A stretch of 21,127 nt of DNA. It comes from a virus. The stretch lies in the IMG/VR virus record IMGVR_UViG_3300042505_001149, positions 1 to 21,127 of that record; one strand, 5' to 3'. Shown in pieces: positions 6,977 through 15,062 of the stretch. Numbering within the stretch: position 1 is the first letter of the stretch; the number at the start of each line of letters is the position of its first letter. The notes under the pieces are model-generated. The model worked only from the letters and a program-made list of their open reading frames with translations, did no database searches and was not told where the DNA came from. Position numbers and translations under genes: made by a program.

Positions 6977-7411
6977 TTATTGAAACATTCTATCTAAAAT
7001 TCTTGATTTAATAACTGTTGTCGAGATGTCCTCTGTGTATGGCACAAATACAACCTTAATACCTTGTTCATCCAACCACTCTTGGGTGAAGCCCATTTGC
7101 TTATGGTAATTCTTATTCTCCCAGTCGGAGCCGACAACTATTAAGTCTGGCTTTGCTTCTAGAATAGCGGGTCTTGAATCAGCCTCACCGACATTGATGA
7201 TAACCTTATCAACCCATTTACATGAGGCGACCACTTCCATTCTTTCAAATAAATCACAAATTGGTGGTTCTTTATAGCTGGCGCAGAACTCACTGGGATT
7301 TACTGAAACGACAACTTCCCCGCCTCTGCCAGCGAGATCTTTGCACTTCTTTAATAACCTAACATGGCCTGAGTGAAACAGATCAAATGTACCACCAGTA
7401 TATACAATCAT
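6977..7411 (-). CDS. Cytidylyltransferase-like nucleotidyltransferase (TagD/RfaE type)
   Basis: A 144-residue enzyme of the HIGH-type nucleotidyltransferase superfamily, which joins a nucleotide to a phosphorylated small molecule (for example glycerol-3-phosphate, a sugar phosphate or a phosphoalcohol). Motifs: GGTFDLFHSGH with H13 and H16, FERMEVVASCKWVDKV, VVGSDWENK near residue 94, and the C-terminal ISTTVIKSRI (ISTT at 129-132), which binds the nucleotide phosphates. Length matches glycerol-3-phosphate cytidylyltransferase (about 130-140 residues). Substrate cannot be read from sequence. It starts at an ATG with GGAG five bases upstream and overlaps the GT2 gene, so it could supply activated donor or acceptor for the neighbouring glycosyltransferases. 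Confidence 0.85.
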   Translation of the reverse strand: MIVYTGGTFDLFHSGHVRLLKKCKDLAGRGGEVVVSVNPSEFCASYKEPPICDLFERMEVVASCKWVDKVIINVGEADSRPAILEAKPDLIVVGSDWENKNYHKQMGFTQEWLDEQGIKVVFVPYTEDISTTVIKSRILDRMFQ

Positions 7412-8130
7412 TTTTTCTCCAATGAAGCGCTAACGAAATTCCATTTATTTGCACTATGAAAAGTAAATCTCTCAACACTATTAGCATCAGCTAGTGCGTC
7501 TGAGTATTCAAACATAACCCAATCAAAATCCTTAAATTCAAACAGATTAGTGTCATTTACTAAAACTGTTGGAGAGCTAGGGGTACTAACTGTCTTGCAA
7601 TTGAGACCAGCCCAAGCCAAAACATTTCTAGAATCCAAGTGCTTCACTCCTGTTCTAAAGTCCATGACATCCCTTCTCCACACATTCATACTCGCAAGTG
7701 TTGCTGCAATTAAAAATGATTTATCATTTAAACTATTTATCAACTCAGCCATTGTACCAGAAAAACCAGGGATAACTTCGCCAGAGTAGGGTGCAAATTG
7801 CATAACCCTGTCTACTCCGTTCAGCATAGGGAGTATTGTTTCAATAGCACCCGGGAGCAGGGTATCGTCATCACCAATCACCCATACATACTCGCCAGAC
7901 CCGACTGTTGTGCCGTACAAGCAATTGCCATCACACCCAATATTTTGTTTCCTTATGGAGTAATCGGATATATAATCCTTGTATTTATAAACGACTTGCC
8001 TTGCATAACCATCTTGGTCATTGTCAGATACAATAATCTCAACATTGGAATTAGTTTGAGATACTATACTATCCAAGCAATAATCCAAAGAGTCTCTTCT
8101 GTATGTTGGAATATATATTGTAAGAAGCAT
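7408..8130 (-). CDS. GT2-family (GT-A) glycosyltransferase
   Basis: A 240-residue inverting-type glycosyltransferase. The N-terminus LLTIYIPTYRRDSLDYCLDS is the GT2 nucleotide-binding opening, EIIVSDNDQD follows, and VWVIGDDDTLLPG carries the metal-binding DDD at residues 87-89. QNIGCDGNC near residue 62 also fits the family (the usual N-x-G region before the DXD strand). The part after residue 110 is divergent. There is no membrane segment, unlike dolichol-type GT2 enzymes. The ATG overlaps the dnaE stop (TGATG), and the next gene, a nucleotidyltransferase, starts 4 bases before its stop. Acceptor unknown. Phage GT2 and GT4 enzymes in actinobacteriophages are known to glycosylate virion proteins, which makes that the first hypothesis. 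Confidence 0.85.
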   Translation of the reverse strand: MLLTIYIPTYRRDSLDYCLDSIVSQTNSNVEIIVSDNDQDGYARQVVYKYKDYISDYSIRKQNIGCDGNCLYGTTVGSGEYVWVIGDDDTLLPGAIETILPMLNGVDRVMQFAPYSGEVIPGFSGTMAELINSLNDKSFLIAATLASMNVWRRDVMDFRTGVKHLDSRNVLAWAGLNCKTVSTPSSPTVLVNDTNLFEFKDFDWVMFEYSDALADANSVERFTFHSANKWNFVSASLEKK

Positions 8131-11100
8131 CAGACACTCTCTTTTACAAGATTCTTTCTCTTGACATAATCATCTACCGTAATGATTTTATCTGCCGACT
8201 CAAGCTTGTACGAGTCAAGGCGATTGAGAGTATTCTTGTCCTCAACTTTTGACAGACGAACGGCATACCACTCATTTTCCTTAAGCATCTGCTTAACTTT
8301 CTTATACACTGCGGCAAAGACTACGATCTTAAAGAATTGCTTGCCATCCCAGCAATAGACGCTTGCCATCTCTTTGCCCGACGAGGTAGTGAAGCTTCTA
8401 ATATTAAACACATATGCCAGTGTTTTTTCATCAGTTACATAACCAATGCCGTGATCATAAAGCCAAGCGTACTTATGATCAATACCATGCTTCTTGAGCA
8501 TCATAATGTTAAACAGATTAGAATCTTCTGCCTGATAGACATCACAGTAGGCATGTAATGTTCTATCCCCGATAAGAGCATAAACATAATCCCTCTGGGC
8601 GAGTTCGGTATTGCGTTCTCCAAAGACCGTGCAGGAACCCGAGTGATCTTCAAACTCAACTCTCAAGTACCCAGTAGCTTTCTTTGTGGAACGCACAACT
8701 GCTTTAATTAAAGTAAGGTTTGAAATTGTTTCATGAAAGTCTACGGCGTTTTCTACAAATTCATCAATAGCAGTTTTGTGCTGATTGGCAGCGATAGGGA
8801 ACCCAAGGATTGGTAGGTAATACTTTTCATTATCAAACTGGGAGACATGACCTATCGATTTAAACGCGCCGACTTTATCGAAGTTCTCTCGCAGTGGTGC
8901 TTTTATTGCCGTCTTGGAACACTTATTATTAAATTCCTCAAATGAATTAAACGGGCGCTTGGTTGTGATTTCTTTAATCGCACTAGAACCACATCCAGTG
9001 ACATTGGCTAATCCAAATCTAATTCCCTCTTCTTCATCGGGGAGAGACATTGAGAAGAACTCCTCTGACTTGTTAATGTCAGGGGCGTATATTTTAAGAC
9101 CAAGTCTTTGTGCTTCCATCAAGTATGCCGTGATCTTGTCAGATGCCGACTCGTTATAAAGAAGCGACCAAATAAATTCCAACGGGTAATTAATCTTCAA
9201 CCACATTGTTTGATACGACATAAGTGAATAGGCAACAGCATGAGATTTATTAAACATATACAATGCCGACATTTCAAACTCAGCCCATATCTTTTCGGAT
9301 TGAGCTGGGGTGAGATATTTATTACTTACAAACTTGTCTTTAAACTTGGCGAACTCAGCAATATCACGCTTCTTACCAATGATCTTTCTAAGGGAGTCGG
9401 CCTCGGACCATGTGAAGTCTGCCAACAGCACCGCCATCTGCATCAATTGCTCTTGAAAAATGACCGTACCGTATGTTTCCTCAAGAATTGGTTTTACAAT
9501 ATCATTCGGATACTTAGGTTTAGCCTCACCCTTTTTACAATCGATATACCGCTTGCCTTGAGAAAGCAAAGCGCCGGGTCGGACTAAGGCATTGGAAACA
9601 ACAAGGTCATTAAAGTTATCAATACCCATTCTTTCAATAAGGTTTCTATAGGCAGCCGCATCCGCCTGAAAGATACCCACGGTGTTAATATTATTAAAGT
9701 TTTCAAACACCCTTTGATCATCCAGACCAAGTGATTGGGCTCGCACATCAATCCCCAGACGCTCCTGAATCTTCGCTAAGCAATCTTTAATCACAGATAC
9801 GGTCTTTAGACCCAAAATATCTATTTTAATAAGCCCAACGGCTTCGGCATCTTCCATTGCAAAAGCTGTAACCGCCGAACGCTCCCCGCCTTGAGAATCC
9901 TTGCGAGATTCAACGGGGCAAACATCGGTCAAAGGAACAGAAGAAACCACCATGCCCGCCGCATGCACCCCAACGGTACGAATACGATTCTCCAGCCTTG
10001 AAGCCAACGGCACAACATCGGGATACTTCTTGCCAAACACCTTTCCCTTCTCGGTGGCTTTAAGTTCATCAATCGTTTCAAAAAACGGGGTGATCGAATT
10101 GATTTCGGCATACGGAACTTGCAGCACTCTTGCAACATCTTTAACCGCACTCTTCGCCTTGAAAGTACCATAAATAGAAATTGCCGCAACATTATCCTCG
10201 CCCCAACAAGTAGCAAGATAAGTTTTAATCTCATCACGCCTCTTATCTTCAAAGTCCAAGTCAATATCCGGATAGTCATTGCGCTCAGGATTAATAAAAC
10301 GAGCAAACAACAAATTATATTTAATCGGATCAACTTCCGTGATGTTCAACAAAAACGCCATCAAACTACCGCCAACAGAACCACGACCAGTACCACGACC
10401 AATACCATTCGCATCAGCCCACTTCACCAAATCCCACACAATCAAAAAATAGTCCGCAAAACCAAGCTGCTTAATAATCGACAACTCATCATCCAGCCGT
10501 TGACGATACACATCACTATCCAAACCCGATTCCTTCAAACTAAAATGCGTAATTTCCGACAAATAATAATCCGAATCCAACGCCTTCATATACTTCGGCA
10601 AAAGATTCTTACGCTTTTCCATCCGAGCCGTACACTTCTCGGCAACCTCCATCGTATTTTCCAGAATATCAAGCCGATCATACCCAGCATCTTTAAACCA
10701 AGAAGCCACCTCATCAGCATGAGCCACATACGGGTTAATCTCATCAAACCTAAGATGCCTGTTAGGATACATATTGTTGATTTTCGCCACCATATCTAGG
10801 GATGGGTTGTGCAAGCAATCGGCATGGTCCTTAGCATGGCGCTGGTCTGCGGCAGATAGGCCTGGGAACTGAGAAAGCATCAGCAGAATCTCTTCACAGC
10901 CCTTATCTTTCTTACTAGGGAAATGGCAATCTGCCGTAGCAAGTACAGGTCTGTTATAAGCGTTTGCTAAATCAATTAACCCGTCATTTAAATCCTTTGG
11001 GTTCCAAGCTTGCATTTCATAATAGAAATCATCCTTGAATATCTTTATAAACCTTTCAGACAGCTGCTCTGCACGGGCAGTATCGCCCGCCATAATTGCC

Positions 11101-11531
11101 TTGGATATAGCACTACCCATACACCCTGATAACGAGATAATGTCGCCATCAACAAATTCCTCAAGCAGAGCGAAATCCATTCTTGGCTTATAGTAAAAAT
11201 TACTACCCCAAGCCTTTTGATTCATCTTGAATAGCTTCTTAAGACCTTCGTTATTCTTAGCCAGAAGAATCAAATGGAAGCGCTCACTCCTATCCTCGGA
11301 GTCAGATTCTATTGATGGTACGAAATAGGCTTCTATGCCAAACAAAGGCTTTACATCATTTGCTACACAAGCATCTTGAAACTTCAATACCCCGCCCATA
11401 GTGCCGTGGTCAGTAATCGCAGCGGCGAACTGACCGTTGGTGCTTGTTATCTTAGCAATCTCCTCGGGTGTAGACATACCGTCTAACAGTGAGTACTCAG
11501 AGTGACAATGTAGGTGAACAAAGTCTGTCAT
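8130..11531 (-). CDS. dnaE: C-family DNA polymerase (DnaE-like, DNA polymerase III alpha)
   Basis: A 1133-residue replicative polymerase. The N-terminal PHP domain keeps all nine expected metal ligands: H8, H10, D17, H42, E67, H86, C137, D201 and H203. The palm has GRGTGRGSVGGSL (about 378-390), YPDIDLDFEDKRR with catalytic D422 and D424, and LIKIDILGLKT with the third Asp. TVIFQEQLMQMA and SLRKIIGKK mark the fingers. Toward the C-terminus are two OB-like stretches, YLRVEFEDHSGSCTVFGER and, after TTSSGKEMASVYCWDG, a second one in the usual DnaE OB position. No clear clamp-binding QxxLF motif is visible. Length is close to bacterial DnaE (about 1160). ATG 11531 has GGAG five bases upstream and overlaps the nucleotidase stop. 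A stretch from about 9850 to 10720 has a very G+T-rich coding strand. Confidence 0.95.
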   Translation of the reverse strand: MTDFVHLHCHSEYSLLDGMSTPEEIAKITSTNGQFAAAITDHGTMGGVLKFQDACVANDVKPLFGIEAYFVPSIESDSEDRSERFHLILLAKNNEGLKKLFKMNQKAWGSNFYYKPRMDFALLEEFVDGDIISLSGCMGSAISKAIMAGDTARAEQLSERFIKIFKDDFYYEMQAWNPKDLNDGLIDLANAYNRPVLATADCHFPSKKDKGCEEILLMLSQFPGLSAADQRHAKDHADCLHNPSLDMVAKINNMYPNRHLRFDEINPYVAHADEVASWFKDAGYDRLDILENTMEVAEKCTARMEKRKNLLPKYMKALDSDYYLSEITHFSLKESGLDSDVYRQRLDDELSIIKQLGFADYFLIVWDLVKWADANGIGRGTGRGSVGGSLMAFLLNITEVDPIKYNLLFARFINPERNDYPDIDLDFEDKRRDEIKTYLATCWGEDNVAAISIYGTFKAKSAVKDVARVLQVPYAEINSITPFFETIDELKATEKGKVFGKKYPDVVPLASRLENRIRTVGVHAAGMVVSSVPLTDVCPVESRKDSQGGERSAVTAFAMEDAEAVGLIKIDILGLKTVSVIKDCLAKIQERLGIDVRAQSLGLDDQRVFENFNNINTVGIFQADAAAYRNLIERMGIDNFNDLVVSNALVRPGALLSQGKRYIDCKKGEAKPKYPNDIVKPILEETYGTVIFQEQLMQMAVLLADFTWSEADSLRKIIGKKRDIAEFAKFKDKFVSNKYLTPAQSEKIWAEFEMSALYMFNKSHAVAYSLMSYQTMWLKINYPLEFIWSLLYNESASDKITAYLMEAQRLGLKIYAPDINKSEEFFSMSLPDEEEGIRFGLANVTGCGSSAIKEITTKRPFNSFEEFNNKCSKTAIKAPLRENFDKVGAFKSIGHVSQFDNEKYYLPILGFPIAANQHKTAIDEFVENAVDFHETISNLTLIKAVVRSTKKATGYLRVEFEDHSGSCTVFGERNTELAQRDYVYALIGDRTLHAYCDVYQAEDSNLFNIMMLKKHGIDHKYAWLYDHGIGYVTDEKTLAYVFNIRSFTTSSGKEMASVYCWDGKQFFKIVVFAAVYKKVKQMLKENEWYAVRLSKVEDKNTLNRLDSYKLESADKIITVDDYVKRKNLVKESV

Positions 11532-12070
11532 AAATTCTCCAAATCAATATCGTATAAGGACTCAATGGTCGTAAAGTCGTTCCAACTAGACTGATTATAC
11601 CATGCAGCTCTAAGGAAACATTTCACCCCGCAACTTTCTAATACTTTTATTTCTTCAGGATTATCCTCAACTACAAAAATGGGATCTATATTTTTTACAA
11701 TGTCTATTTTCTTACCATATTCAGCAAAATATATTTCATGTATCTCGATATGCCATTTATTCAGCCAAGGCATTGCTTCTTTAACAGAAGCTTCTTGTCG
11801 CCTCGCAGTGACAACATTGATCTCATAACCGATACTAGCCCAATAGTTTATTTGAAAAAAAGCGTCAGAGAATGGCTTAATATTTTTCCAAAAAAGAGAA
11901 TTACCAAATAACTTTAGAGCCTCTGGGCTCTTAGTGTTTGTTGTAAACCACTCAGCATAACTGGGGTCGTCAACTGAACCATCTTGCTGCAAGTAGTTGG
12001 AGACCGATTTGTCTATGTCGGCAATAACCCCGTCAAGATCCAATACAATGGATTTATTTACTAATTTCAT
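11528..12070 (-). CDS. HAD-superfamily 5'(3')-deoxyribonucleotidase-like phosphatase
   Basis: A 180-residue HAD hydrolase. Motif I is IVLDLDGVIAD with nucleophile D11 and acid/base D13; motif II is the T88 of NVVTARR; K120/K121 in EYGKKIDIV is motif III; and FVVEDNPEEI (E135, D136) is motif IV. The layout and length match small pyrimidine deoxynucleotidases (NT5C type), which remove phosphate from dNMPs, so it may tune the nucleotide pool during replication. A phosphatase acting on a sugar or polynucleotide 3' end is an alternative. It begins after the terminator downstream of ssb, with AAGGA as ribosome site, and overlaps the dnaE start, so it heads the dnaE segment. Confidence 0.75.
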   Translation of the reverse strand: MKLVNKSIVLDLDGVIADIDKSVSNYLQQDGSVDDPSYAEWFTTNTKSPEALKLFGNSLFWKNIKPFSDAFFQINYWASIGYEINVVTARRQEASVKEAMPWLNKWHIEIHEIYFAEYGKKIDIVKNIDPIFVVEDNPEEIKVLESCGVKCFLRAAWYNQSSWNDFTTIESLYDIDLENL

Positions 12071-12090
12071 TACATCCTTAATTTACGCTT

Positions 12091-12127
12091 AAAAATGCAA
12101 AAGAGGAGGGCTTGCGCCCTCCCCTTT
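12091..12127 (-). terminator. Rho-independent terminator after the single-strand binding protein gene
   Basis: On the minus strand, AAAGGGGAGGGC pairs with GCCCTCCTCTTT across a GCAA tetraloop: a 12-bp stem with one G-U pair, followed by TGCATTTTT. GCAA is a stable GNRA loop. It lies 10 bases past the ssb stop and before the nucleotidase-dnaE segment, so it should cut transcription after ssb, letting the abundant binding protein be made in excess of polymerase. Confidence 0.85.
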
Positions 12128-12137
12128 GTGCTACGGA

Positions 12138-12779
12138 CTACCAGGAGTCTTTCATTTCACCAGTGGTGAGGAACATTTGTTGCTTTTCATATGGAAGCAT
12201 CAAGTAGACAGTATCCAATTGGTGCATCGGCAAATCCGTAATTTGCTGTGGTTCAGCTGAAGAATCCAGCGGAATTAGCGAATAGTTCGTATCTGACGCA
12301 GCGGAGCCTGTTCGTGAATACTTATAAAAGCGATCCGTGATGGTGCCAAATTCTTTAGCATACTCAATAAGAGTTAAACCAATATGGCGTTGATTGAAAG
12401 TCGTGTCAAGAACTCTTGGTTCCCAAACACCCGGCTCCATTTCAACAGCAATATTGATAAGCAGATGAGGCTTTGGTCTCCATGCCTTATCCACTGCGGA
12501 TTGCTCAGTACCCCAGCAACGATAATTATACTTTTCCAAGCCAGCAGTGGAAGCTACTCTCCACTTCCAGTTGATTGGGGAAGTAATTACGGGGACATTA
12601 ATTGCTGTCCCAGTCTCATCGTTGTAATTTTTAGAATCCTCTGTTAACTCCTGACGGAATCGAATTCTGTATGACTGTCCTGACTGAACCGTAAAGAATT
12701 TCTTAGGACCAGTATTTGTACCTGTTTTTGTTACGGACTTCTCTAAGTCCTTTAATGATTTTAATGATTGAAATGACAT
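12138..12779 (-). CDS. gp32-like single-stranded DNA-binding protein
   Basis: A 213-residue protein expected to coat single-stranded DNA at the fork and organise helicase, primase and recombinase. It has an N-terminal Lys/Thr-rich arm, then KKFFTVQSGQSYRIRFRQEL (residues 26-45) opening an OB-like domain, INWKWRVAS and YRCWGTEQSAVDKAWRPKPH in the middle, and IGLTLIEYAKEFGTITDRFY near 130-155, similar to the core of phage gp32-type proteins. It ends in EMKDSW rather than the strongly acidic DDDIPF-like tail of bacterial SSB. The ribosome site is strong (AGGAGAC, 4 bases before ATG), and the gene is followed by a hairpin terminator, both consistent with high expression. Position right after the primase supports the call. 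I rate the family assignment as likely, not certain. Confidence 0.7.
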   Translation of the reverse strand: MSFQSLKSLKDLEKSVTKTGTNTGPKKFFTVQSGQSYRIRFRQELTEDSKNYNDETGTAINVPVITSPINWKWRVASTAGLEKYNYRCWGTEQSAVDKAWRPKPHLLINIAVEMEPGVWEPRVLDTTFNQRHIGLTLIEYAKEFGTITDRFYKYSRTGSAASDTNYSLIPLDSSAEPQQITDLPMHQLDTVYLMLPYEKQQMFLTTGEMKDSW

Positions 12780-12788
12780 ATTTGTCTC

Positions 12789-13724
12789 CTATATAATTAT
12801 TTCTTTGTTGTTAATTGCATTTATTATTTGCTCTTTAGTCATCTCCGCAGGGTCTTTAACTCCTTCGGGGATTCTTGCTACCGAGATTTCTTTGCCTCGG
12901 CACATCTCTATCATAGCATATCTCATCGCCATGCCAGCCTCATCGTTATCACAAAATAAAGTAATTTTATCAAAAAATCTTCTTATCATATCGCCCTGCT
13001 TTTTTGAAACAGCAGCGCCTAGTGTCGCAACGACATTTGGAAATCCAGCCTGATGCACAAACATGCAGTCTACACTGCCCTCAACAATTATAACTGAATT
13101 ATAATTTTTTGCGTTGTTGATATTGAATAACACATCAGCCCTTTTGAAGCCCTTGTTGTATAGATACCGAGGTTGCTGGGATGGCTCAACAGCTCTCCCT
13201 ATCAACCCCACGACTTCATGGCTACTAGACCTAACGGGTATGGTCACTCTGTTTTTCTCAACCGAAAAACCAACCTCGAAATGCATCATTGTATCTATCG
13301 CCAAGCCTCTTTCGCACATTGTTCTTAACAATGAAATATCTTTTTCGTAATCAATTTCAAGATTTTCAATGGACAAAGGTTGATCCTCATCCACCTTGTA
13401 CAAGTATGTATTGAGATCTCGATCTAATTTATGCCTGTCTAGCTCAACATGCTTACTATATGCCTTGCCGGTTAGGTTGAAATACAGCTGTCTAAAGTTA
13501 CCTTTCTTCCCGCAAGATGGGTTGAAGCATTGCCATAGTCCTGTCCTTACATTTATATACATAGCGGCACTATGGGTGTTTCTATGGAACGGGCAGTAAA
13601 CATTCAACTCTTCGCCAGTAGCGCTTTGAACAGCAACATTGTAACTGCTGAACAAAGACAATATCTCTGACTCTATCGAGTTAGATGTGGAGTTTAAATT
13701 GATAGACATTTCTAGTCGCATCAT
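12789..13724 (-). CDS. dnaG: DnaG-type primase (zinc finger plus TOPRIM)
   Basis: A 311-residue primase that lays RNA primers for the phage polymerase. The zinc finger is visible as VYCPFH...LWQCFNPSCGKKG with C44, H47, C66 and C71 (a CHC2-type finger). The TOPRIM catalytic core follows: VIIVEGSVDCMF with E215 and D219, VVATLGAAVS, then LFCDNDEAG with D259 and D261. It lacks the C-terminal helicase-binding domain of bacterial DnaG (about 580 residues), as expected for short phage primases. The start is uncertain: ATG 13724 lies 44 bases inside the previous small gene, an ATG one codon on and another at 13709 are also possible, and none has a clear Shine-Dalgarno site. It follows the DnaB-like helicase, as in many phage replisome operons. 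Confidence 0.9.
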   Translation of the reverse strand: MMRLEMSINLNSTSNSIESEILSLFSSYNVAVQSATGEELNVYCPFHRNTHSAAMYINVRTGLWQCFNPSCGKKGNFRQLYFNLTGKAYSKHVELDRHKLDRDLNTYLYKVDEDQPLSIENLEIDYEKDISLLRTMCERGLAIDTMMHFEVGFSVEKNRVTIPVRSSSHEVVGLIGRAVEPSQQPRYLYNKGFKRADVLFNINNAKNYNSVIIVEGSVDCMFVHQAGFPNVVATLGAAVSKKQGDMIRRFFDKITLFCDNDEAGMAMRYAMIEMCRGKEISVARIPEGVKDPAEMTKEQIINAINNKEIII

Positions 13725-13848
13725 AATCTGTTGTTAAAGTAGTTTTTTCAAAATTACCATATTTACCACGGGCCTCGTCTTCAATCCACCCTCGTATCCT
13801 GTTAAGTGTTTCAATATCATTAACCTCTCCCTCGGCAATAATGGTCAT
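13681..13848 (-). CDS. Small unknown protein between helicase and primase
   Basis: A 55-residue protein from ATG 13848, whose A is shared with the helicase stop (TAATG). A longer frame reaching 13872 would begin inside the helicase gene and is less likely. The sequence (MTIIAEGEVNDIETLNRIRG, then acidic and basic stretches) suggests one long helix followed by beta strands; no motif is recognised. The primase reading frame begins 44 bases before its end, so the two are nested. It may be a replisome accessory protein, judged only from position. Confidence 0.55.
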   Translation of the reverse strand: MTIIAEGEVNDIETLNRIRGWIEDEARGKYGNFEKTTLTTDYDATRNVYQFKLHI

Positions 13849-15062
13849 TAGATATCCCACTCTTCCACCCACTTACCAGTCTCCAAGTTCCATCTGAGAT
13901 AGAACCCGAAATGGGATGCGCGGCGAACTTTCCTAGATACTACTTGGAACAGGTCCGAGGATGGCTCTCTATGGATCGCAAGAACAAGGTCGGCATCATA
14001 AGCCAATTGCTTACTCCATGCAACCTCTTCCAGCTCAGGCGGGCGTTCAGAGTGTCCCTCCGACATTGTTACTGCCGCAACATCGATAATCGGAATACCA
14101 TTTTTAACAGCAATCCTCTTGAATGCCTTAGACAAATTCTTTGCTTTCTCGGTCTCATTCTTAGCCCCGCTTGAATCATCAAAGAGGCTGTGGTAGTCAA
14201 GAATTACCATATCAGGGTGATACTGATCAATCTTCGCCTGCACCATGTTTTGGTCAGCAGTCTCAAGACCCTCTGATGTAACAAGATGAATAGCATGCTT
14301 ACCGTCAAATGTACTCTGAGCCCACTTTTCATATCCATCGACAATGCCTGGGTTTGCCTTGATTAAATCGGTATTGGTAAAGTGACCTTCCCCATTGTTT
14401 AGCAATGTATCCAGTCTCTGCCCCTCTTGTTGCTTATTCATTTCAAGAGAAATGATCAACGGTCTGTAGCCAGCTTTCCATGCGTTGACAGCGAATAGTC
14501 TTGCAATGAATGACTTACCAACACCAGTCCAACCGAGCAGTACTATAAAGTCGCCGGGTTGCCAACCACCAAACACCTTGTCAATAACATCAATCCCACT
14601 TGGGACTCCAGCAATTTTCTTAGGGTTAAGAGATCGCGCCCTCAAGTCATTAGCCCGATCTTTCCATTCACCAGCAAGATCAGTGTCTTTGAGATTAGAG
14701 GAGAACTTATAAAGCTTAGAAGTCTCTTCCATCAAAAACGATAGCGCCTCTTTCGGTCCTGACTCATTGATGAGCCCGTGTGCCTTAGCGACAATCCCTC
14801 TTGTTTGATAAGAGAGAGACTCTTTCTTCGCTTCATCAATATAATAAGCAAGGGGCTCTGGAGTCAGGATGAACTCAAAATCGCCATGATGCTGCTTAAT
14901 AGTCTCTTTTGACGGCACCTTGCTGTGAGATTCATAGTGAGAAACAATAAAGTTCCACACATCTCTGTACTCTAGAAATACATTCTCAACACCGCCATTT
15001 ACTGCGCCAGTGTAGTCTTGCGTATCAACAATGGAATTTAGAAGCCTTACTTCGTAATTCAC
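13848..15062 (-). CDS. dnaB: DnaB-like replicative helicase
   Basis: A 404-residue hexameric helicase that unwinds the phage fork. The N-terminal 120 or so residues form a helical DnaB-N-like domain. The RecA-like motor follows: GVPSGIDVIDKVFGGWQPGD leads into Walker A, GWTGVGKS at residues 177-184; IISLEMN (about 204-210) is motif H1a; MVILDYHSLFDD (286-297) is Walker B; and VAWSKQLAYDADLVLAIHRE plus VVSRKVRRASHFGFYLRWN near the end match the H3/H4 region and DNA-binding loop. Bacterial DnaB is about 470 residues, so this is slightly compact. It starts at GTG 15062 with GGAG five bases upstream, overlapping the stop of a 101-residue gene (GTGA) that may encode its loader. Confidence 0.9.
   Translation of the reverse strand: MNYEVRLLNSIVDTQDYTGAVNGGVENVFLEYRDVWNFIVSHYESHSKVPSKETIKQHHGDFEFILTPEPLAYYIDEAKKESLSYQTRGIVAKAHGLINESGPKEALSFLMEETSKLYKFSSNLKDTDLAGEWKDRANDLRARSLNPKKIAGVPSGIDVIDKVFGGWQPGDFIVLLGWTGVGKSFIARLFAVNAWKAGYRPLIISLEMNKQQEGQRLDTLLNNGEGHFTNTDLIKANPGIVDGYEKWAQSTFDGKHAIHLVTSEGLETADQNMVQAKIDQYHPDMVILDYHSLFDDSSGAKNETEKAKNLSKAFKRIAVKNGIPIIDVAAVTMSEGHSERPPELEEVAWSKQLAYDADLVLAIHREPSSDLFQVVSRKVRRASHFGFYLRWNLETGKWVEEWDI

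Noticed and set aside
9929-10333. Minus-strand 134-codon frame in dnaE
   Set aside because: It is an alternative frame of the polymerase palm without any motif, again a by-product of skewed composition.
10119-10799. Plus-strand frame of 226 codons inside dnaE
   Set aside because: It is antisense to the conserved palm, low in complexity (runs of Thr, Ile, Arg, Asn), has no recognisable domain and is explained by the G+T-rich coding strand of dnaE.
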